In this document: positions 36,814 through 46,561 of the stretch, in pieces | Numbering within the stretch: position 1 is the first letter of the stretch | Layout: each line of letters begins with the position of its first letter | Assembly (NCBI RefSeq): GCF_004135605.1 | Contig: NZ_SDPT01000001.1 | Span: 1,693,770-1,757,769, forward strand | Direction: 5' to 3' | Length of the DNA stretch: 64,000 nucleotides | Source of the DNA: Sphingomonas desiccabilis | GTDB taxonomy: Bacteria > Pseudomonadota > Alphaproteobacteria > Sphingomonadales > Sphingomonadaceae | Position numbers and translations under genes: made by a program | Notes under the pieces: model-generated | Told to the model about the DNA's origin: nothing | Seen by the model: the letters and a program-made list of their open reading frames with translations, nothing else | Databases searched by the model: none

Positions 36814-38664
36814 ATGCGCCGCTTCCTCCTTGTTTCCGCCCTGCTCGCCGCGCCCGCCATGGCTGCGCCGGACGCACCCTCACCCATCCTGACGACACTG
36901 GATGCGCGCGACGTGCTCACCTATGCGCGTCCGGAGATTGCGCGGGTGACGCATGTCGACCTCAACCTCGCCGCCGACTTTGCGAGCCGCACGATGCGGG
37001 GCACCGCGACCCTCGACATCCTGGCGCGCCCGGACGCGCGTGAGATTGTGCTGGACGACAAGGGGCTGGTCATCGCCCGCATCACCGATGGCGCGGGCAA
37101 GCCCCTCAAATGGACGGTCGGCGCGGAGGACCCGTACAAGGGCGCGCCGCTGACCGTGGCGATCGGCAAGGCCCGCCGGATCGTCATCACCTATAGCTCG
37201 CGCCCCGACGCGCGGGCGCTGGGCTGGCTGCCGCCCGAGCTCACCGCCGGCAAGCGCAAGCCCTACCTGTTCAGCCAGGGGCAGGCGATCAACAACCGCA
37301 GCTGGATCCCGACCCAGGACAGCCCCGGCATTCGCCAGAGCTGGAGCGCGTCGATCACCGTTCCCGACGATCTGGTCGCGGTGATGAGCGGCGAGCGGCT
37401 GACGCCTGAGGGCGAGGCTGCCGGCGAGGGCCTCCACCGCTTCCGCTTCCGCATGGATCGGAACGTGCCGCCCTATCTGATCGCACTCGCCGTCGGTGAC
37501 ATCGGCTTCCGCGCCGTCGACGGCCGCACCGGTGTCTTCACCGAGCCGGGCCAGCTCGATCGGGTAGCGACCGAACTCTCGGACACGGGCAAGATGGTGA
37601 CCACCGCGGAGGCGCTCTACGGCGCCTATCGCTGGGGACGCTTCGACGTGCTTGTCCTGCCACCCTCCTTCCCGTTCGGCGGCATGGAGAACCCCACCCT
37701 CACCTTCGCCACCCCGACGATCATCACCGGCGACAAGTCCAACGTCGACGTGATCGCGCATGAACTGGCGCACAGCTGGTCGGGCAATCTCGTCACCAAC
37801 GCGACCTGGTCCGACAGCTGGCTCAATGAAGGTTTCACCACCTATTTCGAGAACCGCATCGACGAGGCGCTCTACGGCAAGGAGCGTGCAGCAACGCTCG
37901 CCGACCTGTCTTGGGACGATCTCCAGCGCGACCTGAAGGAGGCGAAGCCCGAACAGACCCGGCTGCACGGCGATCCCGAGGGGACCTATGGGCAGCTCGA
38001 TTATACCAAGGGGTCGACCTTCCTGCGGACGATCGAATATGCTGTCGGGCGTGCGCGCTGGGACGCCTATCTGCGCGCCTATTTCGACCGGCATGCCTTC
38101 CAGCCGCAGACCAGCGCCAACTTCCTAAAGGATCTGCGCGCCAACCTGATCCGGGGCGATCGCGCGCTCGAGGAGAGGCTGCAGCTGGACGCGTGGGTGT
38201 ACCAGCCGGGGCTGCCGTCCAATGCGGTACATGTGAAGTCGGCGACGCTCGCGAAGATCGACCAGATCCTGGAGCGCGTGAACGGCGGCGCGCCGATCGC
38301 TTCGGTCGATGCGGGCCGCTGGTCGACGCAGGAGTGGCTTCGTTTCCTGAACGGCCTGCCCCGCCAGCAGAGCGCAACGCGCCTGGCCGAGCTGGACCAG
38401 GCGTTCCGGCTCTCGACGTCCACCAACGCCTACATCCGCTCTGCCTGGCTCGTGCTCGCGATCGGCAACCGCTACCAGCCGGCAGTCGCGTCGGCCGAAC
38501 AATTCCTGCCAAGCGTCGGCCGCAACCTGCTGATTACCCCCGTATATCGCGCACTGAAGGCGCAGGGCGAGTGGGGGGTGCCGGTTGCGCGTCGGATCTT
38601 CGAGCAGGCGCGCGCGGGCTATCATCCCGTCACGGCAGGAGCGATCGCGCAACTGCTGCATTGA
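36814..38664 (+). CDS. M1-family metallopeptidase (leukotriene A4 hydrolase/aminopeptidase type)
   Basis: A 616-residue secreted zinc aminopeptidase. ATG 36814 gives a clean signal peptide (MRRFLLVSALLAAPAMAAPD); the 19 upstream codons do not. The N-terminal beta-saddle domain (residues about 30-220) precedes the exopeptidase motif FPFGGMENP. The zinc site is H316-E-L-A-H320 with E339 in DSWLNEGFTTYFE, the expected 18-residue gap. The C-terminal helical domain (about 470-610) is of the leukotriene A4 hydrolase type. It trims N-terminal residues from peptides in the periplasm. It ends directly at a strong terminator hairpin. Confidence 0.93.
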   Translation: MRRFLLVSALLAAPAMAAPDAPSPILTTLDARDVLTYARPEIARVTHVDLNLAADFASRTMRGTATLDILARPDAREIVLDDKGLVIARITDGAGKPLKWTVGAEDPYKGAPLTVAIGKARRIVITYSSRPDARALGWLPPELTAGKRKPYLFSQGQAINNRSWIPTQDSPGIRQSWSASITVPDDLVAVMSGERLTPEGEAAGEGLHRFRFRMDRNVPPYLIALAVGDIGFRAVDGRTGVFTEPGQLDRVATELSDTGKMVTTAEALYGAYRWGRFDVLVLPPSFPFGGMENPTLTFATPTIITGDKSNVDVIAHELAHSWSGNLVTNATWSDSWLNEGFTTYFENRIDEALYGKERAATLADLSWDDLQRDLKEAKPEQTRLHGDPEGTYGQLDYTKGSTFLRTIEYAVGRARWDAYLRAYFDRHAFQPQTSANFLKDLRANLIRGDRALEERLQLDAWVYQPGLPSNAVHVKSATLAKIDQILERVNGGAPIASVDAGRWSTQEWLRFLNGLPRQQSATRLAELDQAFRLSTSTNAYIRSAWLVLAIGNRYQPAVASAEQFLPSVGRNLLITPVYRALKAQGEWGVPVARRIFEQARAGYHPVTAGAIAQLLH

Positions 38665-38702
38665 GCGGGGGCGGGCGTCGGTTCGCCGACGCCCGCCCCC
38701 GC
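38665..38702. terminator. Strong hairpin between convergent M1 peptidase and Mrp operons
   Basis: A 17-bp perfect GC stem closed by a TTCG loop, beginning immediately after the peptidase stop codon and ending 4 nt before the mnhG stop. It lacks a clear U-tract, so it may act as a bidirectional 3' stabiliser as much as a terminator. Confidence 0.8.
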
Positions 38703-38705
38703 AGG

Positions 38706-39083
38706 CTAGTCCTTTCCCGGCATCTCGCCCGCTTCTTCCTCTTCGTCCCACGGGAGGCTCAAGCGCCTCTCCGCCCGGTCCCGGTACAGGGCCGAACGGG
38801 CGAGCAGGATGAACCCGACCGGGGCCGTGCAGGTCAGGAACAGCGCGATGACGATTTCGTGGACCGACAACCGGCCGCGCAGGACCGAGAAGCAGACGAT
38901 GGAGGCGGCCACGATCAGTGTCATTCCAAGGGTGCTGCCAAGCGTCGGCGCATGGACCCGCTCGTAGAAACTCCTGAGCCGCAGCAGACCGAGCGAGCCC
39001 ACCAGGGTCACCGCGGCGCCCGAGAGGACCAGCACGGCGACGATCAGGGCCGCCCATTGGGGAAGATCGGGTGCCTGGATCAT
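38706..39083 (-). CDS. mnhG: Na+/H+ antiporter subunit G
   Basis: A 125-residue membrane subunit of the Mrp-type antiporter. Three hydrophobic segments are visible. GSLGLLRLRSFYERVHAPTLGSTLG is the MnhG/PhaG signature, and RLSVHEIVIALFLTCTAPV forms the last helix. An acidic tail (DEEEEAGE) ends the protein. ATG 39083 overlaps the mnhF stop by 4 nt (ATGA), so it is translationally coupled. It is the last gene of the AB-C-D-E-F-G operon. Confidence 0.93.
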   Translation of the reverse strand: MIQAPDLPQWAALIVAVLVLSGAAVTLVGSLGLLRLRSFYERVHAPTLGSTLGMTLIVAASIVCFSVLRGRLSVHEIVIALFLTCTAPVGFILLARSALYRDRAERRLSLPWDEEEEAGEMPGKD

Positions 39084-39361
39084 TCGATCACCTCGCCGCG
39101 CATCAGGAACTTGGCGAGGGCGACTGTCCCCACGAACCCGAGCAGCGCGATGATCACCGCAGCCTCCAGATAGAGTGTCCGCCCGGTCTGGATGCCGAAG
39201 GTCAGCAGCAGAAGCATCGCGCTGGTATAGAAGGTGTCGAGCCCGAGTACGCGATCCTGCGCACGGGGGCCCCACACCATGCGCAAGACGGCACACGATA
39301 CCGCCAGCCCGAGCAGGATCTGCGCGGCGGTGATGGCGAACGCGAGCGCCAGGGTCGTCAT
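39080..39361 (-). CDS. mnhF: Na+/H+ antiporter subunit F
   Basis: A 93-residue subunit with three transmembrane helices. Characteristic MnhF/PhaF sequence is VLRMVWGPRAQDRVLGLDTFY, followed by LYLEAAVIIALLGFVGTVALAKF. It starts at ATG 39361, overlapping the mnhE stop by 4 nt, and its own stop overlaps the mnhG start by 4 nt. It is required with the other subunits for assembly of the Mrp complex in the inner membrane. Confidence 0.93.
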   Translation of the reverse strand: MTTLALAFAITAAQILLGLAVSCAVLRMVWGPRAQDRVLGLDTFYTSAMLLLLTFGIQTGRTLYLEAAVIIALLGFVGTVALAKFLMRGEVIE

Positions 39362-39846
39362 TGCTCGAACGCCTGGAGCAGAAGGGTTTCGTAGCGAGAC
39401 TTGATCAAGTTCGCCCATTCCTCTTCGTCGATCAGATCCAGCACGTGGAGCAGCAGCGTGCGCCGCCGCTGGTCGTACTCGACCCAGAGGGTTCCCGGGG
39501 TGGCAGTCAGGATCAGCCCGAGCAGCGCCAGCCCGCCCCGCTCGGTCAGCTCCAGCGGGATGCGGACGAAGCCGGAGACCCGGCCCTTCCGGGGGAACAG
39601 GATAATCGCCGCCACTGCCAGGTTGGAGCGCACCACGTCGACGGCGACCAGGCCCGCCAGCTTCATCAGCGGCGCCAGACGAACCCGCCGGCTGCGCGGC
39701 GGACGCAGCACCGCCATGGTGCGGGTACCGACCAGCGCCGCGCCGGAACCAAGCAACAACTGGCCGACCGAAACGGACTGCGAGAGCAGCAGCCACACCA
39801 GCAGCAACGCAAGGGCGAGCCCCGGATAGGGAAGCCACCGTCTCAT
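39358..39846 (-). CDS. mnhE: Na+/H+ antiporter subunit E
   Basis: A 162-residue subunit with two N-terminal helices and a cytoplasmic domain. VAVDVVRSNLAVAAIILFP and LALLGLILTATPGTLWVEYD are typical of MnhE/PhaE, followed by LLLHVLDLIDEEEW. ATG 39846 overlaps the mnhD stop (ATGA). Its place between D and F is the usual Mrp gene order. Confidence 0.93.
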   Translation of the reverse strand: MRRWLPYPGLALALLLVWLLLSQSVSVGQLLLGSGAALVGTRTMAVLRPPRSRRVRLAPLMKLAGLVAVDVVRSNLAVAAIILFPRKGRVSGFVRIPLELTERGGLALLGLILTATPGTLWVEYDQRRRTLLLHVLDLIDEEEWANLIKSRYETLLLQAFEQ

Positions 39847-41453
39847 CGGCCGGCCGCCTGCGGCCCGAGCACCGCCTCGACATAGCCGTGGCGGTCCCCC
39901 AGCGACTGGCTCGTCCGCTCCATGTACCGCATCACCGGTCCGGCGAAGATCGTGAGCGCGAGGCAGATGGCGAGCAGCAGCCCTACGGGCAGGATTTCGG
40001 TCAGCTGCAAGGCCGGCTGGGGGCTCTCGGAAGGTGCCCAGATGAGGTCGATGCCGGCACGGGTCGTCGCGATCAACGTTGCGAGGCCCGAGCCGACGAT
40101 CAGGCCCACGAGCCACCACACGGGCGCGCCGACCGTATCCCGCAGATCCAGCAGACCGTTGATCATGGCGAATTTCGCGAGGAAGCCGGAGAGCGGCGGC
40201 AGCCCCGCGATCAGCAGCACGCAAAAGGCGAAGCCCCCGCCGAGGATCGCCACCGATGCCGGGATGACGACGCCGATCTCGCTCTCCTGCTCCATCGGCA
40301 TCAGGCCGACATACTCGTCGTCGAAAACAGGCTCGCCGCCTAACGCCGTCGCGGCATCCCGGCGCTCGACCAGCTCGATCAGCAGGTAGAAGGCGGCCAC
40401 CGCGAGGGTCGAACTGACGAGGTAGAACAGTGCACCGGCAAGGACGGAGCCCTCCCCCGCGCCCACCGCCGCCAGCAGCGTTCCGGCCGAGATCGTGAGC
40501 GAGTAGCCGGCGATGCGCGACAATCGGCGTGCGGCGAGAACGCCGATGATGCCGAATGCGATCGTGCACACGCCGCCGAAGAACAGCCATTGCTGGGCAG
40601 CACCCGCGGTCCGGCTGATCTCCCCGACGAAGAGGAGCAACGGAACTCGAAGCACCGCATAGACGCCGACCTTGCTCAGGATGGTGAAAAGCGCGGCGAC
40701 GGGCGGTGCCGCCGTGGCATAGGTGCGCGGCAGCCAGAAGCCGAGCGGCCACATCCCCGCCTTGACCAGGAACGCGATGGTGAGGATCGCCATGCCGGCC
40801 TGCAGCATGGGCAGGTCCTGGTCGCTCACGCTAGCGACCTGCAAGACCAGATGCGCCATGTTGAGCGTGCCCGTCACCCCATAGATGAGCGCGGCACCGA
40901 TGAGGAAAAGCAGCGACGTCGCGACGTTGAGCGCGACATAATGCAGCGCTGCCTTGATCCGCGCCTTGCTCGACCCGTGCAGCAGCAACCCGAAGGAAGC
41001 CGCCAACAGCACCTCGAAGAAGACGAACAGGTTGAACAGGTCGCCTGTCAGGAAAGCGCCGTTGAGCCCCATCAGCTGGAACAGGAGCAGGGTGTGGAAC
41101 CGAGGCCCCGCCTGGTCCCAGCGGGTCGCTGCATAGATCAGGGTCGCCAATCCCACGACGCTCGTGAGCACCAGCATCAGCGCCGAGAGCCAATCGAGCA
41201 CCAGCACGATGCCGAAGGGCGCCGGCCAGTTGCCGATGCGATAGACTAGTGTCGCCGGATCCCCGGCAAACCCCGTGCACGCCACGCCGGTGAGCAGCAG
41301 GGCCGAGACGAGCACGAGGGTCGCGGTGGTCCCCAGCGCGATCACCCGCTTCGCCGTGCGCCTCTGCTCCCGGAGCAGCAGCAAGACCGCGCCGGCGACC
41401 AGCGGCAACAAGATGGGGACGATGATCAGGTGCCCAGCCCAACCCGCGCTCAT
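39843..41453 (-). CDS. mnhD: Na+/H+ antiporter subunit D (NuoN-like)
   Basis: A 536-residue membrane protein related to the antiporter-like subunits of respiratory complex I. About 14 transmembrane segments are present. The core proton-antiporter motif includes LVKAGMWPLGFWLPRTYATA (with the conserved Lys) and FNLFVFFEVLLAASFGLL (conserved Glu). The start is ATG 41453, overlapping the mnhC stop by 4 nt. It forms one of the ion- or proton-translocating units of the Mrp complex. Confidence 0.93.
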   Translation of the reverse strand: MSAGWAGHLIIVPILLPLVAGAVLLLLREQRRTAKRVIALGTTATLVLVSALLLTGVACTGFAGDPATLVYRIGNWPAPFGIVLVLDWLSALMLVLTSVVGLATLIYAATRWDQAGPRFHTLLLFQLMGLNGAFLTGDLFNLFVFFEVLLAASFGLLLHGSSKARIKAALHYVALNVATSLLFLIGAALIYGVTGTLNMAHLVLQVASVSDQDLPMLQAGMAILTIAFLVKAGMWPLGFWLPRTYATAAPPVAALFTILSKVGVYAVLRVPLLLFVGEISRTAGAAQQWLFFGGVCTIAFGIIGVLAARRLSRIAGYSLTISAGTLLAAVGAGEGSVLAGALFYLVSSTLAVAAFYLLIELVERRDAATALGGEPVFDDEYVGLMPMEQESEIGVVIPASVAILGGGFAFCVLLIAGLPPLSGFLAKFAMINGLLDLRDTVGAPVWWLVGLIVGSGLATLIATTRAGIDLIWAPSESPQPALQLTEILPVGLLLAICLALTIFAGPVMRYMERTSQSLGDRHGYVEAVLGPQAAGR

Positions 41454-41788
41454 TCGCCGTCGTCCCCGTCGACATGATCGGTGCCGGTGATGCCGCGAGA
41501 GGCGAGCAACACGACCAGCAGCAAGGCGGTCATCGCGAAGGAGATCACGATGGCCGTCAGCACCAGCGCCTGCGGAAGCGGATCATCGTACCGCGACGCC
41601 TCCACCGCGCCTGACCCCACAATGGGCGGCGCATCCACCTTGAGCCGCCCCATCGCATAGATGAACATGTTCACCGCATAGGAGATCAGCGAGAGGCCGA
41701 GGATCACCTGGAAGGTTCGCGGACGCAGGATCAGCCATACGCCCGATGCCGTGAGGATTCCGATGCCGAGGGCAAGGACCAGTTCCAT
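41450..41788 (-). CDS. mnhC: Na+/H+ antiporter subunit C (NuoK-like)
   Basis: A 112-residue subunit with three transmembrane helices, homologous to NuoK. Typical sequence: RTFQVILGLSLISYAVNMFI and DPLPQALVLTAIVISFAMTA. An acidic C-terminal tail (DHVDGDDGE) follows. ATG 41788 overlaps the stop of the AB subunit by 3 nt within ATGA. It completes the ion pathway between the A and D subunits. Confidence 0.93.
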   Translation of the reverse strand: MELVLALGIGILTASGVWLILRPRTFQVILGLSLISYAVNMFIYAMGRLKVDAPPIVGSGAVEASRYDDPLPQALVLTAIVISFAMTALLLVVLLASRGITGTDHVDGDDGE

Positions 41789-44715
41789 CAGCGCTTTTCC
41801 ACCCCCGTCTCGTCGCCGCCCCGCAACGGCCGGACCGGCCTTCGGATCGACTGGTGGGCGATGGCGATCAGGATCAGCGCCGTGGCCCCCACCACGAGCA
41901 GGAACACGCCGAGGTCGAACAGAAGCGCGGTAGCCAAGGGGGTTTTTCCGACCAAGGGCACTTCGAGATACCGGAACCAGGACGTGAGAAACGGGTGGTC
42001 GAAGAGCAGCGCCCCAGCGCCGGTGGCAGCTGCGATCAACAGGCCGCCCGCGATCCAGTCGGTCGGGCGAACGCGCAGGCGCGCCTCTACGCTGCGCGTC
42101 CCCGCAGCCATGTACTGGAGGATCAGCGCGATCGACATGGCGACGCCGGCCGCGAACCCGCCGCCGGGAAGGTCGTGCCCGCGCAGGAAGAGATACAGCG
42201 CGATCACGACGATGAACGGGAACACCCATTCGAGGATGACCCGCGGGACGACCAGGTAATCCGACACCGTATCCCCCGGCGCCCGACCCGCATGCGCTTC
42301 GTCGAAGGCGTCCTGCAGGCGCTGCTGCTCGGGATCACGGACGCTCTCCCGGGCGGGGCGGAACCGGCGCAGCAACGAGAAGACCGTCAGCGCGACGATC
42401 GCCAGCACGGTGATCTCCCCGAGCGTGTCGAATGCCCGGAAGTCCACCAGAATGACGTTGACGACGTTGCGACCGCCGCCTTCCGCATAGGAGCGTTCGA
42501 GGAAGAAGCGGGAGATGGCGTCGGGAAGCGGGCGGGTCATCATCGCATAGGCCAGAGCCGCGACGCCCCCGCCGGCAGCGACGGCGATCGCGAGGTCGCT
42601 TCCCCGGCGCAGCACGACGCTCGCAGGCGTGCGCTTGCCAGGCCAGTTGTCCGGCAGTCGTTTGGGGAGCCATCGCAGCCCCAGGAGCAGGAGCACCGTG
42701 GTTACCGTCTCCACGAGCAGCTGGGTGAGTGCGAGATCGGGAGCCGAGAGCCAGACGAAGCCGATGCAACTGGCAAGCCCCGTCCCCGACACCAGCACCA
42801 CTGCGGCGAGCCGGTGGTACTTCGCCTGCCAGGCGCCGGCGACGGCGCAGGCGCTGCCGATCAGCCAGATCAGTGCGAAGCCGGGATCGATCAGGGTTCG
42901 CGGCGCCGTTCCCGGCGCGTAGCCATGCCGAAGGAAGGGCAGCAGCGCCACGGCACAGGCGACCAGAACCATCAGGCGAAGCTGCGGCTGCAGTCGGCGC
43001 GTTCCCAGCCAGTCCTCCAGCCAGCGCGTCCCCGAGACGAGCACGGAAAGGACCGCATCGAACATGCGCCGCCCCCTCAGCCGACCGAGAAGGGGAACGG
43101 CATCGGCGGCGTTCAAGCTTCGCGCGAAAACCAGATAGGCGGCCGTGCCGAGCACAAGCGCGATGACGCTCAGCAGCAGCGGTTTGCTGAATCCGTGCCA
43201 GATCGCGAGACTATATTCCGGCGCCCCTCCGCCCAATGCCGCGCGGACCGCGACGTCGAGGAACGGCCCGATGGTCACGGCGGGGAAGATCCCGATGACG
43301 ACACAGGCGAGCACCAGAATCTCGATCGGCAGACGCATCCAATGGGGTGCCTCGTGCGGGCGCCGCTCCAGTTTGGTCGCCGGCGGACCGAAAAAGCTCT
43401 GGTGGATGAAGCGCACCGAATAGAGGACGCTGAAAATCAGGCCGACGGTGACGAGATACGGCAACGCCTGGTCCAGGAAGGTCTCGTTGGTGTCCTCCAG
43501 TGCCTCTGCGAGCAGCATCTCCTTGGAAAGGAAGCCGTTGAGCAGCGGTACGCCCGCCATCGCTGCCGCAGCGACCATCGCCAACGTCGCGGTCACCGGC
43601 ATGAACCGGTAAAGCCCGCTCAGCTTGCGCAGGTCGCGTGTGCCGGCTTCGTGATCGATGATGCCGGCCGCCATGAACAGCGACGCCTTGAACGTCGCGT
43701 GGTTGACCGTGTGGAAGATGGCGGCCACGGCAGCAAGCGGGCTGCCGATACCCAGCAGCAGCGTGATGATGCCCAGATGGCTGATCGTCGAATAGGCAAG
43801 CAGCCCTTTGAGATCCTGCTGGAAGATCGCAGCCCAGGCTCCCAGGATCAGCGTGATGAGGCCGACGCTGGTGACGATTAGGTACCAGGCGTCGCTCCCC
43901 GCCAGCACGGGCCACAGCCGGATCAGCAGGAACACGCCCGCCTTCACCATCGTCGCCGAGTGGAGATAGGCCGAAACCGGGGTGGGCGCCGCCATCGCGT
44001 GGGGCAGCCAGAAGTGAAAGGGGAACTGGGCGCTCTTGGTGAACGCCCCGATCAGGATGAGGATCAGCGCCGGCAGGTAAAGGCTGCTCGCCCGGATCCG
44101 GTCCCCGGAGGCGAGCACCGTGTCGAGATCATAGCTCCCGACGATCTTTCCGATCAGGAGGACACCGACCAGCAGGCAAAGCCCGCCCGCTGCCGTCACG
44201 ATCAGCGCCATGCGGGCCGCGCTTCGCGCGCTTTCGTTCTGGTGCCAGTAGCCGATGAGGAGGAACGAGGTGAGGCTGGTCAGTTCCCAGAAGAAGGCCA
44301 TCTGCACGAGGTTGCCCGACAAGACCAGCGCGAGCATGGAGCCCATGAAGGCGAGCAGGAACGAAAAGAAGCGCGGAACCGGGTCGCGAGGAGACATGTA
44401 GTAGCGGGCGTAGACCACCACGAGGAAGCCGATCGCCAGAACCAGCATCGCGAAGATCCAGGTGAGGCCGTCCAGCCGCAGAACGATATTGAGCCCCAGC
44501 GAGGGCAGCCAAGAAACGCCGGCCTGCAGGATCGTGCCATCCGCGACACGCGGATAGAGCGCCGCCATGAACACCGTGCCCGCGAACGCGACGGCGCCCG
44601 CGAGCAGCGCTGCGGCGTCTCGGCTTCGGGTCGGCAGCCCGGCCACCACGAGGCTTCCCAGAAACGGCAGCAGCAGGACAAACCACAAGGTGACGCTCGA
44701 CGTCGCGATCAACAT
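41788..44715 (-). CDS. mnhAB: Na+/H+ antiporter fused subunit A+B
   Basis: A 975-residue protein. Residues about 1-780 are the MnhA/PhaA part, related to complex I NuoL, with the conserved FFWELTSLTSFLLIGYWH, TKSAQFPFHFWLPHAMAAPTP and HTVNHATFKASLFMAAGIID. Residues about 820-975 are a complete MnhB domain (VFPFIVVIALYLFLRGHDLPGGGFAAGV), fused in frame. A and B separate in Bacillus but fused in many alphaproteobacteria (PhaAB, group 2 Mrp). ATG 44715 is directly against its GGGAGA; a TTG one codon later would have better spacing. The complex exchanges Na+ or K+ for protons and gives salt and alkaline tolerance. Confidence 0.92.
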   Translation of the reverse strand: MLIATSSVTLWFVLLLPFLGSLVVAGLPTRSRDAAALLAGAVAFAGTVFMAALYPRVADGTILQAGVSWLPSLGLNIVLRLDGLTWIFAMLVLAIGFLVVVYARYYMSPRDPVPRFFSFLLAFMGSMLALVLSGNLVQMAFFWELTSLTSFLLIGYWHQNESARSAARMALIVTAAGGLCLLVGVLLIGKIVGSYDLDTVLASGDRIRASSLYLPALILILIGAFTKSAQFPFHFWLPHAMAAPTPVSAYLHSATMVKAGVFLLIRLWPVLAGSDAWYLIVTSVGLITLILGAWAAIFQQDLKGLLAYSTISHLGIITLLLGIGSPLAAVAAIFHTVNHATFKASLFMAAGIIDHEAGTRDLRKLSGLYRFMPVTATLAMVAAAAMAGVPLLNGFLSKEMLLAEALEDTNETFLDQALPYLVTVGLIFSVLYSVRFIHQSFFGPPATKLERRPHEAPHWMRLPIEILVLACVVIGIFPAVTIGPFLDVAVRAALGGGAPEYSLAIWHGFSKPLLLSVIALVLGTAAYLVFARSLNAADAVPLLGRLRGRRMFDAVLSVLVSGTRWLEDWLGTRRLQPQLRLMVLVACAVALLPFLRHGYAPGTAPRTLIDPGFALIWLIGSACAVAGAWQAKYHRLAAVVLVSGTGLASCIGFVWLSAPDLALTQLLVETVTTVLLLLGLRWLPKRLPDNWPGKRTPASVVLRRGSDLAIAVAAGGGVAALAYAMMTRPLPDAISRFFLERSYAEGGGRNVVNVILVDFRAFDTLGEITVLAIVALTVFSLLRRFRPARESVRDPEQQRLQDAFDEAHAGRAPGDTVSDYLVVPRVILEWVFPFIVVIALYLFLRGHDLPGGGFAAGVAMSIALILQYMAAGTRSVEARLRVRPTDWIAGGLLIAAATGAGALLFDHPFLTSWFRYLEVPLVGKTPLATALLFDLGVFLLVVGATALILIAIAHQSIRRPVRPLRGGDETGVEKR

Positions 44716-45038
44716 TCTCCCTTTTTCTTCTCTCTCTCTTCGGCCGACGACGGCTACCGTCAACCAGCCGCCCCCCAGAACCCTTTCACGGGCGCGTATC
44801 GGGCCGCACCCCTCTCTTGCAGGATCTGCCGAGAGAAACTGCCGCCTACGAGGGTCCTGGGGGCAAGGTAGGGCAGTATGCCCGCGATGCAACTCGCCCG
44901 GTGGGGCCTGATCGCCGGACGCTCCCGCCGCGCGCGAGCGCAAGCTGGTGATCGTGAACGTCGCGCAGGAGGCGACGGTTTCCTGATGACCGCGCTCCCA
45001 GCCCTTGCAGAAGCCGGGGCTGAGAGCAGGCCATGGGT
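44716..45038. other. 323-nt intergenic region upstream of the Mrp operon
   Basis: It must contain the leftward Mrp promoter, but I see no convincing -35/-10 pair. A modest hairpin about 44991-45016 (AGCCC pairing with GGGCT, extended by CTC/GAG) could end the metY transcript. No open frame with a start signal is evident. Confidence 0.4.
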
Positions 45039-46328
45039 TCAGCCGGCCAGCGCCTGCTCCAGGTCGGCCAGGATATCGTCGATATGCTCGATGCCGACGG
45101 ACAACCGGATATAGCCCTCCGAGACACCGGTCGCGAGTTGCTCCTCGGCGGAGAGCTGCGAGTGGGTGGTAGAGGCCGGATGGATGGCCAGGCTGCGCGC
45201 GTCGCCGATGTTGGCGACGTGATAGAACAGTTGCAGCGCATCGATGAACCGCCGGCCGGCCTCACGCCCCCCGGCCAGTTCGAAGCCCACCAGTCCGCCG
45301 AACCGCCCCTGCAGATAGCGATCCGCACGTTCGCGCTCTGCTCCCTGCTGGAGCGAGGGATGGATGACGCGGGTGACTTCGGCACGCTGCGCGAGGAAAG
45401 CCGCGACCTTTGCTGCATTCTCGCAATGCCGCTCGATGCGCAGCGGCAGCGTCTCCAGGCCCTGCAGGATCTGAAACGCGTTGAACGGGGAAAGCGCTGC
45501 TCCCAGATCGCGAAGCAGCACGACGCGCGCTCGCAAGGCATAGGCGATCGGGCCGAGCGGGCGTGCTGCCTCCGACCAGACGGCGCCGTGATAGCTCGGG
45601 TCGGGCGTATTGAGCAGCGGCTGGCGCTCCGGAAAGGCAGCCCAGTCGAAGGTACCGGCATCGACGATCATGCCGCCGATCGAGGTCCCATGGCCGCCGA
45701 TGAACTTGGTGGTCGAATACACCACGACCGCCGCCCCATGATCGAGCGGACGCGCCAGCAGCGGCGCCGCCGTGTTGTCCACGATCAGCGGAACGCCCAG
45801 CGCGCGGCCGGCGGCTGCGATCTCCGCCATGGGCGGCACGACCAGCTTCGGGTTCGGGAGGGTCTCGAGGTACCAGGCGCGGGTCCGCTCGTCGCTGGCG
45901 CGGGCGAACGCCTCAGGGTCGCCCGGATCCACGAACCGGGTCTCGATGCCCATGTCGCGCAGCGTATTGGCAAACAGATTATAGGTACCGCCATAAAGGT
46001 CGGTGCCGCTCACGATGTTGTCGCCGGCCCGTGCGAGATTCTGCACCGCATAGGTCGAGGCGGCCTGCCCGGAGGCGACGGCGAGCGCTGCGGCCCCGCC
46101 CTCCAGCGCGGCCAGCCGCTGCTCCAGCACGGCGGTCGTCGGATTGCCGAGGCGGGTGTAGATGTTGCCGAGTTCCTTCAGCGCGAAGAGGTTCGCTGCA
46201 TGGTCCGCATCGCGGAACTGGTAGGAAGTCGTCTGATAGATCGGGGGAGCCACCGCGCCTGTCGCCGGATCGGAACGCCAGCCGGCATGCAGCGCAAGGG
46301 TCTCGGGACGGTAGGTCTGTTTTGGCAC
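45039..46328 (-). CDS. metY: O-acetylhomoserine sulfhydrylase-type PLP enzyme
   Basis: A 429-residue member of the Cys/Met metabolism PLP family. GTG 46328 is chosen because GGAGG lies 7 nt upstream; an ATG 30 nt earlier lacks such a site. The start ([27 protein letters not shown]) is typical of O-acetylhomoserine aminocarboxypropyltransferase. [21 protein letters not shown] and the PLP lysine in [18 protein letters not shown] are intact, and [15 protein letters not shown] is near the end. It makes homocysteine from O-acetylhomoserine and sulfide in methionine biosynthesis. It diverges from the large fusion gene. I looked for a SAM riboswitch in its leader and did not recognise one. Confidence 0.92.
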   Translation of the reverse strand: MPKQTYRPETLALHAGWRSDPATGAVAPPIYQTTSYQFRDADHAANLFALKELGNIYTRLGNPTTAVLEQRLAALEGGAAALAVASGQAASTYAVQNLARAGDNIVSGTDLYGGTYNLFANTLRDMGIETRFVDPGDPEAFARASDERTRAWYLETLPNPKLVVPPMAEIAAAGRALGVPLIVDNTAAPLLARPLDHGAAVVVYSTTKFIGGHGTSIGGMIVDAGTFDWAAFPERQPLLNTPDPSYHGAVWSEAARPLGPIAYALRARVVLLRDLGAALSPFNAFQILQGLETLPLRIERHCENAAKVAAFLAQRAEVTRVIHPSLQQGAERERADRYLQGRFGGLVGFELAGGREAGRRFIDALQLFYHVANIGDARSLAIHPASTTHSQLSAEEQLATGVSEGYIRLSVGIEHIDDILADLEQALAG

Positions 46329-46561
46329 GCTCTCGCCTCCTGCAAGCGTCAGCTTCATCGCTGCGGGAGTTGGATGGCAACGAAGCGCTGCGCGTCAAAC
46401 TCCGAAATTCTATCCGCCGGCCAAAGCAAGCGTTGCCGTCTGCCCGCCGCTCGTCGCGCAGCCCGGCGCTTCCATCGAACGAGGACCAGCCCTGCGTCCC
46501 CATCTTAGCATTGCGTAAACCTGCGCTCGCCAAATTCCGTTTTGAATTGCAGGATGTTGGC

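Noticed and set aside
41854..43881. A 675-codon plus-strand frame opposite mnhAB
   Set aside because: Antisense shadow; low-complexity Gln/Arg/Asp-rich translation caused by reading membrane-protein codons backwards.
46329..46561. SAM-type riboswitch in the metY leader
   Set aside because: I looked for SAM-II and SAM/SAH conserved cores on the minus strand and did not recognise one. A covariance-model scan would settle it.
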